DNA from: Mycolicibacterium porcinum
Lineage (GTDB): Bacteria; Actinomycetota; Actinomycetes; Mycobacteriales; Mycobacteriaceae
Assembly (NCBI GenBank): GCA_002086835.1
Contig: MVIG01000002.1
Location: 434,001 to 498,000, forward strand
Direction: 5' to 3'
DNA length: 64,000 nucleotides
Shown piece by piece: positions 32,518-40,398 of the stretch. Position numbers and translations under genes: made by a program. The notes under the pieces were generated by a model. The model ran no database searches. It worked only from the letters and a program-made list of their open reading frames with translations, and was not told where the DNA came from. The stretch's first letter is position 1. Every line of letters begins with the position of its first letter.

Positions 32518-33447
32518 TCAGCTCAGCTGACGGATGACTTCACCCGCGAACAGATCCAGATGATCCAGATCGGACTGGTCGAGCATCTGCAGGTAGACCC
32601 GCTGCACGCCCGCCTCCAGGAAGGGCCCGAGCTTGTCGACGATCTCGGCGGGAGTGCCGACCAGCGGCGAATTGCTGCGCAGCTCGTCGACCTCGCGATT
32701 GATCGCGGCGGCCCGCGTGGCGATCTGCGCCTCGTCGCGGCCTGCGCACAGCACGAACGCCGCCGAGTAGGTCAGCGAGTCGGCAGCTCGTCCCGCTGCG
32801 GCCACCGCGTCGGCCACCCGCGCGAACTGGGTCTTGAGGGTGTCCAGCGGCACGAACGGGATGTTGAACTCGGCGGCGAACTCAGCGGCCAGCGCCGGCG
32901 TGCGCTTGGCGCCCATGCCGCCGATGATGATGGGCAGGTTGGACTGGGCGGGCTTGGGCAGGGCCGGGGAGTCGACGACGGTGTAGTGCTTGCCCGAGAA
33001 GTCGAACGTCTCGCCGACCGGTGTGCCCCACAGGCCGGTCAGGATGCGCAGCTGCTCTTCGAGCCGGTCGAAACGCTCTCCCAGCGGAGGGAACGGGATG
33101 GCGTAGGCCTGGTGCTCGGCTTCAAACCAGCCGGCGCCGAGGCCCAATTCAACACGGCCACCGCTCATTTCATCGACCTGCGCCACAGAGATGGCCAGCG
33201 GCCCGGGGTGACGGAAGGTGGCCGAGGTGACCATGGTGCCGAGCCGGATCGTCGAGGTTTCGCGTGCGATGCCGGCCAGCGTCACCCAGGAGTCGGTCGG
33301 CCCGGGAACGCCGTCACCGCTCATCGCCAGGTAGTGGTCAGACCTGAAGAACGCCGAATAGCCGAGGGCTTCGGCGGCGCGGGCCACCGCGAGCTGGTCG
33401 GAGTAGGTAGCGCCTTGCTGGGGTTCGACGAAAACACGGAAGTCCAC
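32518..33447 (-). CDS. LLM-class F420-dependent oxidoreductase
   Basis: A 309-residue luciferase-like (beta/alpha)8-barrel protein. Diagnostic parts are the N-terminal MDFRVFVEPQQ with FFRSDHYL, RLGTMVTSATFRHPGPLA, the SGGRVELGLGAGWFEAEHQAYAIPF region (F420/FMN site) and the C-terminal GTPAEIVDKLGPFLEAG. In mycobacteria this group usually uses cofactor F420, and TIGR03560-type members are close. Substrate unknown. GTG start 33447. It is followed by the TM/Thr-tail genes and preceded by the TIGR03085-like gene with an 18-base gap. Confidence 0.88.
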   Translation of the reverse strand: MDFRVFVEPQQGATYSDQLAVARAAEALGYSAFFRSDHYLAMSGDGVPGPTDSWVTLAGIARETSTIRLGTMVTSATFRHPGPLAISVAQVDEMSGGRVELGLGAGWFEAEHQAYAIPFPPLGERFDRLEEQLRILTGLWGTPVGETFDFSGKHYTVVDSPALPKPAQSNLPIIIGGMGAKRTPALAAEFAAEFNIPFVPLDTLKTQFARVADAVAAAGRAADSLTYSAAFVLCAGRDEAQIATRAAAINREVDELRSNSPLVGTPAEIVDKLGPFLEAGVQRVYLQMLDQSDLDHLDLFAGEVIRQLS

Positions 33448-33465
33448 GACCGCCAGCCTAGAGTG

Positions 33466-34089
33466 CTACAGCCCGCGACGGGCGGCGCGCAGTGCGGCGA
33501 CGGCGGCGTCGTCCCCCGAGAACGTCACCTGGGCCGGCTCGCGTCCGGCGGCGAACAACAGCAGCTCGCCAGGTTCTCCGGTCACCGTCACCTCAGGGCC
33601 GGAGCCAACGGTGGCCAGCGTCTTGCCCGCCGGGGTGGTCAAGGCCACCCGGGCCGGAGATTTGCCCATCGTCATCCGGGCCATCGCAGCGATGCCGCGG
33701 GACAGCGCGGAAACCGTCGTACTGTCGAGTTCCCTTGGCTCCCAATTGGGTTGGGCCCGACGAACATCCTCGTTGTGAATGAACATCTCGGCCACGTTCA
33801 CCAGCGGGTCGAGCAGCTTGAACGGGGAGTACAGCGGCGGTCCCGCAGCGATCTGATCGACCAGGTCGTCCCATTCGGTGCTTTCGGTGACCTTCTGTTG
33901 CACGCGCTCGGTGTACCCGGCGAGCTGAGGCACCAGGATTCCCGGAGCGGCATCGAGCCGACGCTCCCGCACCACCAGGTGGGCGGCCAGGTCACGGGCG
34001 GTCCAGCCCTCACAAAGGGTCGGTGCATCAGGGCCGGCGGCACGCATGGACTCGACCAGGGCGGCACGCTCCCGTTGGGCGACAGTCAT
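33466..34089 (-). CDS. TIGR03085/DinB-fold family protein
   Basis: A 207-residue protein of the four-helix DinB/maleylpyruvate isomerase superfamily, TIGR03085 type. It shows the N-terminal PTLCEGWTARDLAAHLVVRERR with a metal-ligand His, and VNVAEMFIHNEDVRRAQPNW with a second His, as in the family. A C-terminal beta-rich segment (VTVTGEPGELLLFAAGR) follows. ATG 34089 (MTVAQRERAALVESM) is chosen, with AAGGCGG upstream; the extension to 34131 is unlikely. Predicted metal-binding, possibly mycothiol-dependent; no reaction known. Confidence 0.82.
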   Translation of the reverse strand: MTVAQRERAALVESMRAAGPDAPTLCEGWTARDLAAHLVVRERRLDAAPGILVPQLAGYTERVQQKVTESTEWDDLVDQIAAGPPLYSPFKLLDPLVNVAEMFIHNEDVRRAQPNWEPRELDSTTVSALSRGIAAMARMTMGKSPARVALTTPAGKTLATVGSGPEVTVTGEPGELLLFAAGREPAQVTFSGDDAAVAALRAARRGL

Positions 34090-34142
34090 GCGCGATCCGC
34101 CTTCGGCTCGTCGCTGGAAGTCATAGCTCAACTCTAGGAGCC

Positions 34143-34709
34143 CTAGAAGGTTTTCACCCCTTCGACAGCGATGACCATTCCATGTCCGCTGCCGTCATTG
34201 CTGATGCGGGTGCCGTCCTCGCTCGCATCGATGGTCCAGCCCACCGCGCTGTACGAGCGGTAGTCGAGGGTGACCACCGGAATGTCACCGAGGTTGCCCA
34301 CCACCCACTTGATCTGACCATCGGGGGTGAGCTTGACCCCGGTCGCGTGCTCGCCGTCGATCACCGGTGGGTTGGTGAAGTCCGATTCGCAGCCGACATA
34401 CTGCTTGGACAGCTGGCAGCGGGTCCGGCCGGATTTGGTCTCGATGAAGACATACCCGTTCTCCGGTTCGAGTGGAGTGGCACCGGGCGGCACCCGGGAT
34501 GTGCTCGGCGGGGCCGCGGCGGTGGTGCTCGGCGAGGGCGCCGGACTGGATCGGGTGGGCCGCGCTGTCGGGAAACTGGGCTCGGTCGGTGATTGCGGGC
34601 TGGTGCTCGGGGTGCCTTCGATGCTCGATTGGCAGCCCGACAACAGCGCACCCACAGCCAGCAGGGCGCCCAGCGGTTGCCACGCCTTCACCGGGCCAAG
34701 GCTACGCAT
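34143..34709 (-). CDS. lpqJ: LpqJ-like lipoprotein
   Basis: A 188-residue lipoprotein. The signal peptide ends with the lipobox LLSGC (lipidated Cys near residue 26). A Pro/Ser/Thr spacer follows, then a conserved domain (NGYVFIETKSGRTRCQLSK, VGCESDFTNPPVIDG, WVVGNLGDIPVVTLDYRSY) with paired cysteines. It resembles Rv0344c (LpqJ), which directly follows iniC in M. tuberculosis; here five unrelated genes separate them. ATG 34709 gives a normal signal peptide; a GTG seven codons on is possible. Acts at the outer face of the plasma membrane; function unknown. Confidence 0.75.
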   Translation of the reverse strand: MRSLGPVKAWQPLGALLAVGALLSGCQSSIEGTPSTSPQSPTEPSFPTARPTRSSPAPSPSTTAAAPPSTSRVPPGATPLEPENGYVFIETKSGRTRCQLSKQYVGCESDFTNPPVIDGEHATGVKLTPDGQIKWVVGNLGDIPVVTLDYRSYSAVGWTIDASEDGTRISNDGSGHGMVIAVEGVKTF

Positions 34710-34728
34710 GGCACGTGGTCGGACCGGG

Positions 34729-35460
34729 TTATGACGCGCCGAACAGCCCTGCGTAACCATCGGAGAGGGCACGCAACTGCGCTGCCCCGTCGCCGTGGAA
34801 CGACGCGCCGTGCATGATCGCCAGGGTGGTGGGGTTCAGCTCGGCGAGCCCAGCCAACGTGGGCGCCAGGTTCGTGGTCAGGCCGGTGGCATTGAACAGC
34901 GCCTCGGCATCCAAAGCCGGTGCCACGCAATCAGATTCCGTGAGCGCGGGGCATTTCCCAGTGTGAGTGAACAGGTCGCCGGCCAAGAGCGTCGACGTGG
35001 TTTCGTCGAACCACAGTCCCGCTTCCCAGTTGTGCGGCACGTGGGGTGTGGCGATGAAGCGCAGCTGATGTCCACCGATGTCGTGGGTGGCCTCGGCGGG
35101 TGCCATGACCGGCGGACGGTCGCACATGTCGTTCAGCGACAGCATGATCGCCAGCGGGCCGTGGATCACCTCGGCGTCCGGTGCGGCGGCCAGGAACTGA
35201 TTGACGGCGCCACACTCGTCGGCCTCCAAGTGGCCAAACGAGATCCAGCGCAGCCGGGTCAGCGGCAAGACGCGTTCGATGGCCGCCGACACGTGTGGAA
35301 ACAGGAACCGCTGACCGGTGTGAAACAGGAACGGCTCGTCGCCGGTCAGCAGGAACTGGTTGAACGTGAAGCCATGCTCGGTGATCCCCGGGATCCAGGT
35401 GGACAGCCGGTAGATGTCCGGGGCGATCTCGTCGACGCGGGTTTCCAGCTCGGAGGCCAT
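34729..35460 (-). CDS. Metallo-beta-lactamase-fold protein, diiron ODP-like
   Basis: A 243-residue metallo-beta-lactamase-fold protein. The metal motif SFGHLEADECG is HxExD, as in flavodiiron proteins, not the hydrolase HxHxDH. Other candidate ligands are PHVPHNWEAG, LLAGDLF and IMHGASFHG. This suggests a di-iron centre of the ODP type, binding oxygen, NO or a redox signal; no flavodoxin domain is attached. ATG 35460 (MASELETRVDEIAPD) is the start, and the upstream Arg-rich frame is non-coding. It diverges from the membrane protein at 35532 and reads toward lpqJ with a 19-base gap. Confidence 0.83.
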   Translation of the reverse strand: MASELETRVDEIAPDIYRLSTWIPGITEHGFTFNQFLLTGDEPFLFHTGQRFLFPHVSAAIERVLPLTRLRWISFGHLEADECGAVNQFLAAAPDAEVIHGPLAIMLSLNDMCDRPPVMAPAEATHDIGGHQLRFIATPHVPHNWEAGLWFDETTSTLLAGDLFTHTGKCPALTESDCVAPALDAEALFNATGLTTNLAPTLAGLAELNPTTLAIMHGASFHGDGAAQLRALSDGYAGLFGAS

Positions 35461-35531
35461 GTCCCCATCGTCCACCCCCCGGGAACCCGACGTCTTGGGA
35501 TTTTCCCAGCTGCGTCGCCTACCGTCGTCGC

Positions 35532-36314
35532 GTGCTCGGCAAGGCCCTCGATGCGTTTCTGGACTCCCCGTTGTCCGGAATCGTTCCGTGGGCGCTGATG
35601 GCGATCCTGGCCGGCCCCGGTCGCTATGAGATCGCGGTGTGGGGCGCGCTCGGCTTCTCACTGCTGGTGTTGGCCCTCGACCGACGCCGCCGTATCCCGG
35701 TGCACGTGCTCGAGGGGCTCGGTGTGGCTTTCTTCGTGGTGCTGGCCGCTGTGGGGTTGGTGGCCTCCAGCGGTCAGAAGGCGTGGCTGGAAATGTGGTC
35801 AGGCGAGATCACCAACGCCACGCTGGCGTTGTTCGCCCTGGTCAGTGTGGTGATCGGCCGGCCGTACACCACGGCATATGCACGCGATGTCACTCCGCCG
35901 GACCGGTGGGACACCCCGCTGTTCAAACGCACCAACATGGTGGTGACCGCGGTGTGGGCGGCGGCGTTCGGTTTCTCGGCGTCCGTCGGGTTCCTGGGCG
36001 ACGTGGTCTACGGCAGCACGGACAACTTCTGGACCGGGTGGATTCTGCAGTTGGGCGCGTTGTTCTTCGCGGTGGCCGTCACCGAGTTCTATCCCGAATA
36101 CGCCCGGGCCAAGGCGGCGGCGCACGCGTTGCATCCGGTGCCGTCCTGGTCGCAGGTGTTCGAGTGGCTGCCGCCGTTCGTCCTGGCCACCGGTGTGGCC
36201 GGCTGGCTACTGGCGACCGTCAGCAGCGGAGTGGCCTCCGACCTGGTGGTGGTCGGTGCGTTCGGGACCGCGCTGCTGCGGCTGCGTGAACATCGGGCGC
36301 GGGCGCGGGCCTAG
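35532..36314 (+). CDS. Polytopic membrane protein of unknown function
   Basis: A 260-residue membrane protein with six or seven hydrophobic helices (for example IVPWALMAILAG, GLGVAFFVVLAAVGLVAS, LALFALVSVVIG, MVVTAVWAAAFGF, GWILQLGALFFAVAV, FVLATGVAGWLLATV). It carries a conserved-looking loop, RPYTTAYARDVTPPDRWDTP, between helices. I do not recognise a transporter family with confidence. GTG 35532 is the first start; no strong ribosome site. It shares a 71-base divergent region with the metallo-beta-lactamase-fold gene and converges with the ABC importer operon (six bases between stops). Confidence 0.78.
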   Translation: MLGKALDAFLDSPLSGIVPWALMAILAGPGRYEIAVWGALGFSLLVLALDRRRRIPVHVLEGLGVAFFVVLAAVGLVASSGQKAWLEMWSGEITNATLALFALVSVVIGRPYTTAYARDVTPPDRWDTPLFKRTNMVVTAVWAAAFGFSASVGFLGDVVYGSTDNFWTGWILQLGALFFAVAVTEFYPEYARAKAAAHALHPVPSWSQVFEWLPPFVLATGVAGWLLATVSSGVASDLVVVGAFGTALLRLREHRARARA

Positions 36315-36320
36315 AGACCG

Positions 36321-37289
36321 TCACGACTTGCTCGGTTCCGGCAGGAACTGGTTGTCGAGGAACTTCGTGTAGTCCGGCAGCTGCGTGCTCTGGTCGATCG
36401 ACTTCTGGGTTTTGGCCCAGGCTCCGAGTTCGGCCAGTTTGTCGGCCAGGTCCGGCTTCAGCTGCAGGGTGAAGTCGAACTCTCCGAGCACTGTGCTCAG
36501 CAGCTCAGGATCCAGCTGGGTGGCCTTGGCCACCGCGTCGGTGGCGGCTTTGTCGTGCTGTGACAGGGCGGTGCCGGCGTCGCCGAGCGCGGCCAGGAAG
36601 GCAGTGATCGCCTTGCCCTTGGCCGAGACGGCGGATTCGGTGGCGACGAACAGGCTGTGCTGGTTGTAGGTTCCGCCGGTCAGTGCGATGGCGTCGTCGC
36701 CGAGAGCCTTGGCGGTCTGCGCCTGGTAGGGCTGGAAGATCGACACCGCGTCGACATTGCGCTGGGTGGCGGCGGTGACGATGGCGGACGGGGCGACCTG
36801 CACCAGCTCGGCCTTGATGTTGTTCTGCGCCAAGGCGTTCGACACGTAGTAGGCGGCGCTCGTGCCCAGCGGGGTACCGATCGATTTGCCGGCCAGGTCG
36901 GCGAGCGTGTTGATGCCTGCGCTGCGCCGGGCGACGATGCGTGAGCCTTCCCAGCGGGAGCCATCGGCGATCACCCGCAGGGTGGGAGTGCGGGTCAGCG
37001 CGGCCGAGGTCGGTACGTCGGCGGCGGTGGTGATATCGACCTGACCGGCGGCCGCGGCCTGCAATGCCTCAACGCCGGACTGGAAGTTGACCACCTTGAC
37101 GTTCACGTTGTGCTTGTCGAACAGGCCGGTGTCGGCCGCGACGGGGACCTGCGCCCAGGACGGGTCGACGACGAACCCGACGGTGAGTTGGTCGGCGTTC
37201 GTGGTGCCCGAGTCGGTGCAGGCGGTGCCTGTCACAGCGAGGGCGGCAGCGGCGACAGCGGCGACGATGCGCCGGAAAGGGGTCTTCAC
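36321..37289 (-). CDS. Substrate-binding lipoprotein of a sulfonate/nitrate/taurine-type ABC importer
   Basis: A 322-residue extracytoplasmic lipoprotein. The lipobox is TGTAC (Cys near residue 24) after a signal peptide MKTPFRRIVAAVAAA. The SsuA/TauA/NMT1-like fold is shown by LTVGFVVDPSWAQVPVAAD, GLFDKHNVNVKVVNFQSG and AGKSIGTPLGTSAAYYV. It captures the ligand for the permease and ATPase encoded just upstream. GTG 37289. Last gene of the four-gene minus-strand unit. With the arylsulfotransferase-like gene in the same operon, a sulfated or sulfonated aromatic ligand is a reasonable guess; nitrate, taurine or pyrimidine precursors remain possible. Confidence 0.88.
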   Translation of the reverse strand: MKTPFRRIVAAVAAAALAVTGTACTDSGTTNADQLTVGFVVDPSWAQVPVAADTGLFDKHNVNVKVVNFQSGVEALQAAAAGQVDITTAADVPTSAALTRTPTLRVIADGSRWEGSRIVARRSAGINTLADLAGKSIGTPLGTSAAYYVSNALAQNNIKAELVQVAPSAIVTAATQRNVDAVSIFQPYQAQTAKALGDDAIALTGGTYNQHSLFVATESAVSAKGKAITAFLAALGDAGTALSQHDKAATDAVAKATQLDPELLSTVLGEFDFTLQLKPDLADKLAELGAWAKTQKSIDQSTQLPDYTKFLDNQFLPEPSKS

Positions 37290-37318
37290 GTTGTGGGTTC
37301 CTTTGTGGGGGTGGGGGA

Positions 37319-38077
37319 TCAGTGCACGGCGTGGTCGATGCCGAGCTGGTGGTGCAGGGTCTTGCGGATCTCGCTGTAGCCGGGCTGGTCGGCCAGGGAG
37401 TCGGCGGGCCGGGGACGGCTCAGCGGGTTGGTGATCTGATCGGCGATCTGTCCGTCGCGCAGCACGCTGACGGTGTCGCCGAGCCGGATCGCCTCGTCGA
37501 TGTCATGCGTGACGAACACGATCGTGCGGTTCAACCGGGTCCACAGATCGATCAGCAGGTCCTGCATCCGCAGCCGAGTCAGTGCGTCGAGCGCCGCGAA
37601 CGGTTCGTCCATCAGCATCACGGCCGGTTCACCGGCCAGCACGCGGGCGATGCTGACCCGCTGCCGCATTCCGCCGGACAACTCGCCGGGACGCTGCGTG
37701 GCCACGTCGCCACGCAAGCCCACCAGATCGAGCAGCTCGTGAATCGTGTCCCGCCGCTGGGACTTTGACAAGCGTCGCGCGGCCAGGGCGAAGTCGATGT
37801 TGTCGGCGACCGTCATCCACGGGAACAGCACGTCCCGCTGGAAGGCTACGCCGCGTCGCGGATGCGGTGCGGTGACCGTCTCGCCGTTGTCCGACACCGA
37901 GCCTGTGGTCGCGGTGATGAGCCCGGCCAGACAGTGCAGCAGGGTGGACTTGCCGCTGCCGGAGGCGCCGACCAGGACGGAGAAGGACCCGTCCGGAATG
38001 GTCAGGGAAATGCCCTTGAGGGTCGGCTCCTGTTTACCGGGGAACCGCACCACGAGATCGTGGGTCTGGATGGCCAT
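37319..38077 (-). CDS. ABC importer ATPase (SsuB/TauB-like)
   Basis: A 252-residue ATPase with Walker A GASGSGKST, Q-loop VAFQRDVLFPWMTV, ABC signature LSGGMRQRVSIARVL, Walker B VMLMDEPFAALDAL and H-loop VFVTHDIDEAI. The FPWMTV and FAALD sequences are typical of the nitrate/sulfonate/taurine class. ATG 38077 is one base after the permease stop, so translation is probably coupled; the upstream extension to 38140 overlaps the permease and is rejected. Energises the import of the ligand bound by the lipoprotein encoded next. Confidence 0.92.
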   Translation of the reverse strand: MAIQTHDLVVRFPGKQEPTLKGISLTIPDGSFSVLVGASGSGKSTLLHCLAGLITATTGSVSDNGETVTAPHPRRGVAFQRDVLFPWMTVADNIDFALAARRLSKSQRRDTIHELLDLVGLRGDVATQRPGELSGGMRQRVSIARVLAGEPAVMLMDEPFAALDALTRLRMQDLLIDLWTRLNRTIVFVTHDIDEAIRLGDTVSVLRDGQIADQITNPLSRPRPADSLADQPGYSEIRKTLHHQLGIDHAVH

Positions 38078-38078
38078 C

Positions 38079-38918
38079 TCAGCGCTCCTCTTGAGCCCAA
38101 CGGGTGAACGGGGACGTCGCCGAGGCGACCAGCAGATCACACAGGGCGCCGACGATGCCCAGGATGATCAGGCAGAAGATCAACCGGTCAGCCTGGGAGA
38201 ACAGCTGTGCCTGCGAGATCCGGTAACCGATACCCGCTGTGGTGCCGGTCATCTCGGCCACCACGATGAGCACGAACGCCATCGCCGCGCCCACCCGCAG
38301 GCCCGACGCGATATCGGGGGCGGCCTCGGGCAAGACGACCTTGGACAGCGTCTGCCACCGGCCGGCGCCCAGGCAGCGGGCGGCCTTCAGGTAGTCGACC
38401 GGTGTGCTCGCCAGCCCGGAATGGCTGTTGATCCACACCGGGACGAAGACGCCGAGCGCGATGACCAGGAGCTTGCTGTTCTCGCCGAGGCCGAACCACA
38501 GGATCGCCAGCGGGACGAGACCGATCGTCGGGATCGGCGAGAACACCCGGAGCGCCGGTTGCAGCAGATTGCGGCCGGCCGCCGTGGTGGCGGTGAATAC
38601 GGCGACGACGATCCCGACGGCGGCGCCGATCGCGAAACCGACCGCCGCCCTGCGCAAGCTGGCGACGATGTCGTCGGCCAGCAGGCCTTCCGTCCAGAGG
38701 GTGTGCCCGGCCGCGAGGATCTCCGGCACGCTCGGGAACAGCTGGCGCGGGAACCGCCCGGTCGCCACGATCAGTGACCACAACGCCGCGGCGATCCCCA
38801 GCCCGGCGAGCGTCCACCCGAGCACACCCAGCCGCGCGAACGCCGATCGCACCCGTGCCGGACGGGCGCCGTGGAAGCGGTTCACCGCAGGTGTGCGGAC
38901 CGCCAAACCGGCTGTCAT
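38079..38918 (-). CDS. ABC importer permease (SsuC/TauC-like)
   Basis: A 279-residue membrane component with about six helices and the BPD-transport EAA loop (ARCLGAGRWQTLSKVVLPEAAPDI), which docks with the ATPase. The RVFSPIPTIGLVPLAILWFGLG stretch is typical of the SsuC/TauC family (the motif spans more than one helix). ATG 38918 overlaps the stop of the arylsulfotransferase-like gene by four bases (ATGA). The middle gene of the operon, read from right to left. Confidence 0.9.
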   Translation of the reverse strand: MTAGLAVRTPAVNRFHGARPARVRSAFARLGVLGWTLAGLGIAAALWSLIVATGRFPRQLFPSVPEILAAGHTLWTEGLLADDIVASLRRAAVGFAIGAAVGIVVAVFTATTAAGRNLLQPALRVFSPIPTIGLVPLAILWFGLGENSKLLVIALGVFVPVWINSHSGLASTPVDYLKAARCLGAGRWQTLSKVVLPEAAPDIASGLRVGAAMAFVLIVVAEMTGTTAGIGYRISQAQLFSQADRLIFCLIILGIVGALCDLLVASATSPFTRWAQEER

Positions 38919-40240
38919 GGAAGGCTTCCCGCTTCGACACCCACGGCCCGCAGGGGTTCGCGTACGGCGCCCGAGGGCACCCAGTCGAACGGGACGGCCT
39001 GCGACCGGTAGATCAGTGCGGTCCGGGTGAGCCGGTCCACCCCGGGCACCCGGGTCTGCTTGACCTCGGGCTCACCGGCCACGCCATATCCCTGATAGGG
39101 GCTGTGGTACTCCCACACCACGTCGCCGTCGGGGGTGACCTGGAACAACCGGCCCTGCATCCCCTCGGTGATCAAGGTGTTGCCGTTGGGCAGTCGCTGG
39201 GCGTTGCTGACGAACGAGCTGAAGAAGGTCCAGGACGGCTGGCCCGAGTCCTCGGCGGTGTACTGCCACACGATTTCCTTGGTGGCCGGGTCGATTTCGA
39301 GGATCCGGGAACCGGCGTAGATGCCCAGCGGGGCCGGCGGGTACCCGGCGCCGCCCTGGTTGTCGAACACCAGGATGTTGCCCGCGCCAGGCAGGCCCGC
39401 GGCGATCATGTGCGGGTTGTGCTGACCGGAGGTCTGATCGACGGGCCGCGGCACCTTGTGCACGTTGATCCGCTGATGCTGGGCGCCGGGTTCGGCGTCG
39501 TAGTAAGGCCCCAGCTTCCAGGCGATCGCGCCGGTTGCCTTGTCGATCAGCGCGATGATGTTGGCCTTGCGGAAACTGACGAGGATGTTGTCCGGGTGGA
39601 AGACCGAGGCGGGGTCGTCGGGGTACCACCGGTTGGGTCCAAGGGTCTTGGCGCTGTTCATCTCCAGATAACCCCAGGGGTCGTCGGGATCACGCGCCAC
39701 GGTCTGGCGCAGGGCGCCCCAACCGGCTTCGGAGAATCCGAACTCATCGAGGTGGTCGCCGGCCAGCCACTGCCAGACGATCTCGCCGTCGGGCGTGACC
39801 TCGTAGAGTCCCTGGTCGCCGACGGTGTGCTCGCCCAGACCGGGCACCACCCGGGGAACGGTGACCAGGATCAGGCGATTGCCGCTGGGCAGCAGCTCCC
39901 AATCGTGGTTCTGCCGGGCCGCGCCGTCGGGCGCCTGGGTGCCCCACTCCCAGACGATGTCGCCGTTCCAGTCGAGCTGGCCGACGGTGCCGTTGGCGTA
40001 GATGCCGCCACGGGCGTCGTCGCTGTCGGACAGTTGTACCCCGACGTCGCCGAGCCGGCCGTCGTTGAGCGCAGGGTCCAGAATGCGGGGCGGCACACCG
40101 GCATACGGCCACTCGTGCACCACGGTGCCGTTGAGGTCGATCACCCGGGTGGTGCCGTCCGCCCCGGTGAACAGGACATAGCTGGCGTGGACAAGATCGG
40201 GATCGAGGTAGCTGACTCCATTGAGACGTACAAATGCCAT
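38915..40240 (-). CDS. Arylsulfotransferase-like (ASST family) protein
   Basis: A 441-residue protein predicted as a beta-propeller of the arylsulfotransferase family. Repeated blades have the pattern G-(x)-V-W-E/Q-(x): GDIVWEWGTQAP, GEIVWQWLAGDH, KEIVWQYTAEDS, GDVVWEYHSPYQ. Other marks are NHDWELLPSGNRLILVT, FHPDNILVSFRKANIIALID and NPHMIAAG. Family enzymes move sulfate between phenolic esters; whether this one is active cannot be judged here. There is no signal peptide, so it should be cytosolic, unlike enterobacterial ASST. ATG 40240. First gene of the operon, divergent from a LacI regulator. Confidence 0.8.
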   Translation of the reverse strand: MAFVRLNGVSYLDPDLVHASYVLFTGADGTTRVIDLNGTVVHEWPYAGVPPRILDPALNDGRLGDVGVQLSDSDDARGGIYANGTVGQLDWNGDIVWEWGTQAPDGAARQNHDWELLPSGNRLILVTVPRVVPGLGEHTVGDQGLYEVTPDGEIVWQWLAGDHLDEFGFSEAGWGALRQTVARDPDDPWGYLEMNSAKTLGPNRWYPDDPASVFHPDNILVSFRKANIIALIDKATGAIAWKLGPYYDAEPGAQHQRINVHKVPRPVDQTSGQHNPHMIAAGLPGAGNILVFDNQGGAGYPPAPLGIYAGSRILEIDPATKEIVWQYTAEDSGQPSWTFFSSFVSNAQRLPNGNTLITEGMQGRLFQVTPDGDVVWEYHSPYQGYGVAGEPEVKQTRVPGVDRLTRTALIYRSQAVPFDWVPSGAVREPLRAVGVEAGSLP

Positions 40241-40294
40241 GTCAGTTACTCCACCAACGTCCGGTTACAACCACGGGTCCTCCTCGTTACGGTT

Positions 40295-40306
40295 CTAATC
40301 GATTAG
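40295..40306. promoter_or_regulatory. LacI-type operator
   Basis: CTAATCGATTAG is a perfect 12-base palindrome with a central CG, the classic LacI/GalR operator form. It lies 55 bases upstream of the arylsulfotransferase-like ATG and 93 bases before the regulator GTG, so one operator could control both directions. Confidence 0.75.
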
Positions 40307-40398
40307 CGTGCGGCAGGCGAATCCTGGATGGAACCGTCACAATCGAGGTGATTCAAACTCTTTCGAGCGGACATCGACGAGCGGAGGGTCCACCCGTT

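Noticed and set aside
32428..34137. 569-codon plus-strand frame
   Set aside because: Antisense to the LLM oxidoreductase and TIGR03085-like gene; no recognisable motif.
40234..40398. N-terminal extension of the LacI gene
   Set aside because: Would run through the operator palindrome and overlap the divergent gene; the family N-terminus begins at 40399.
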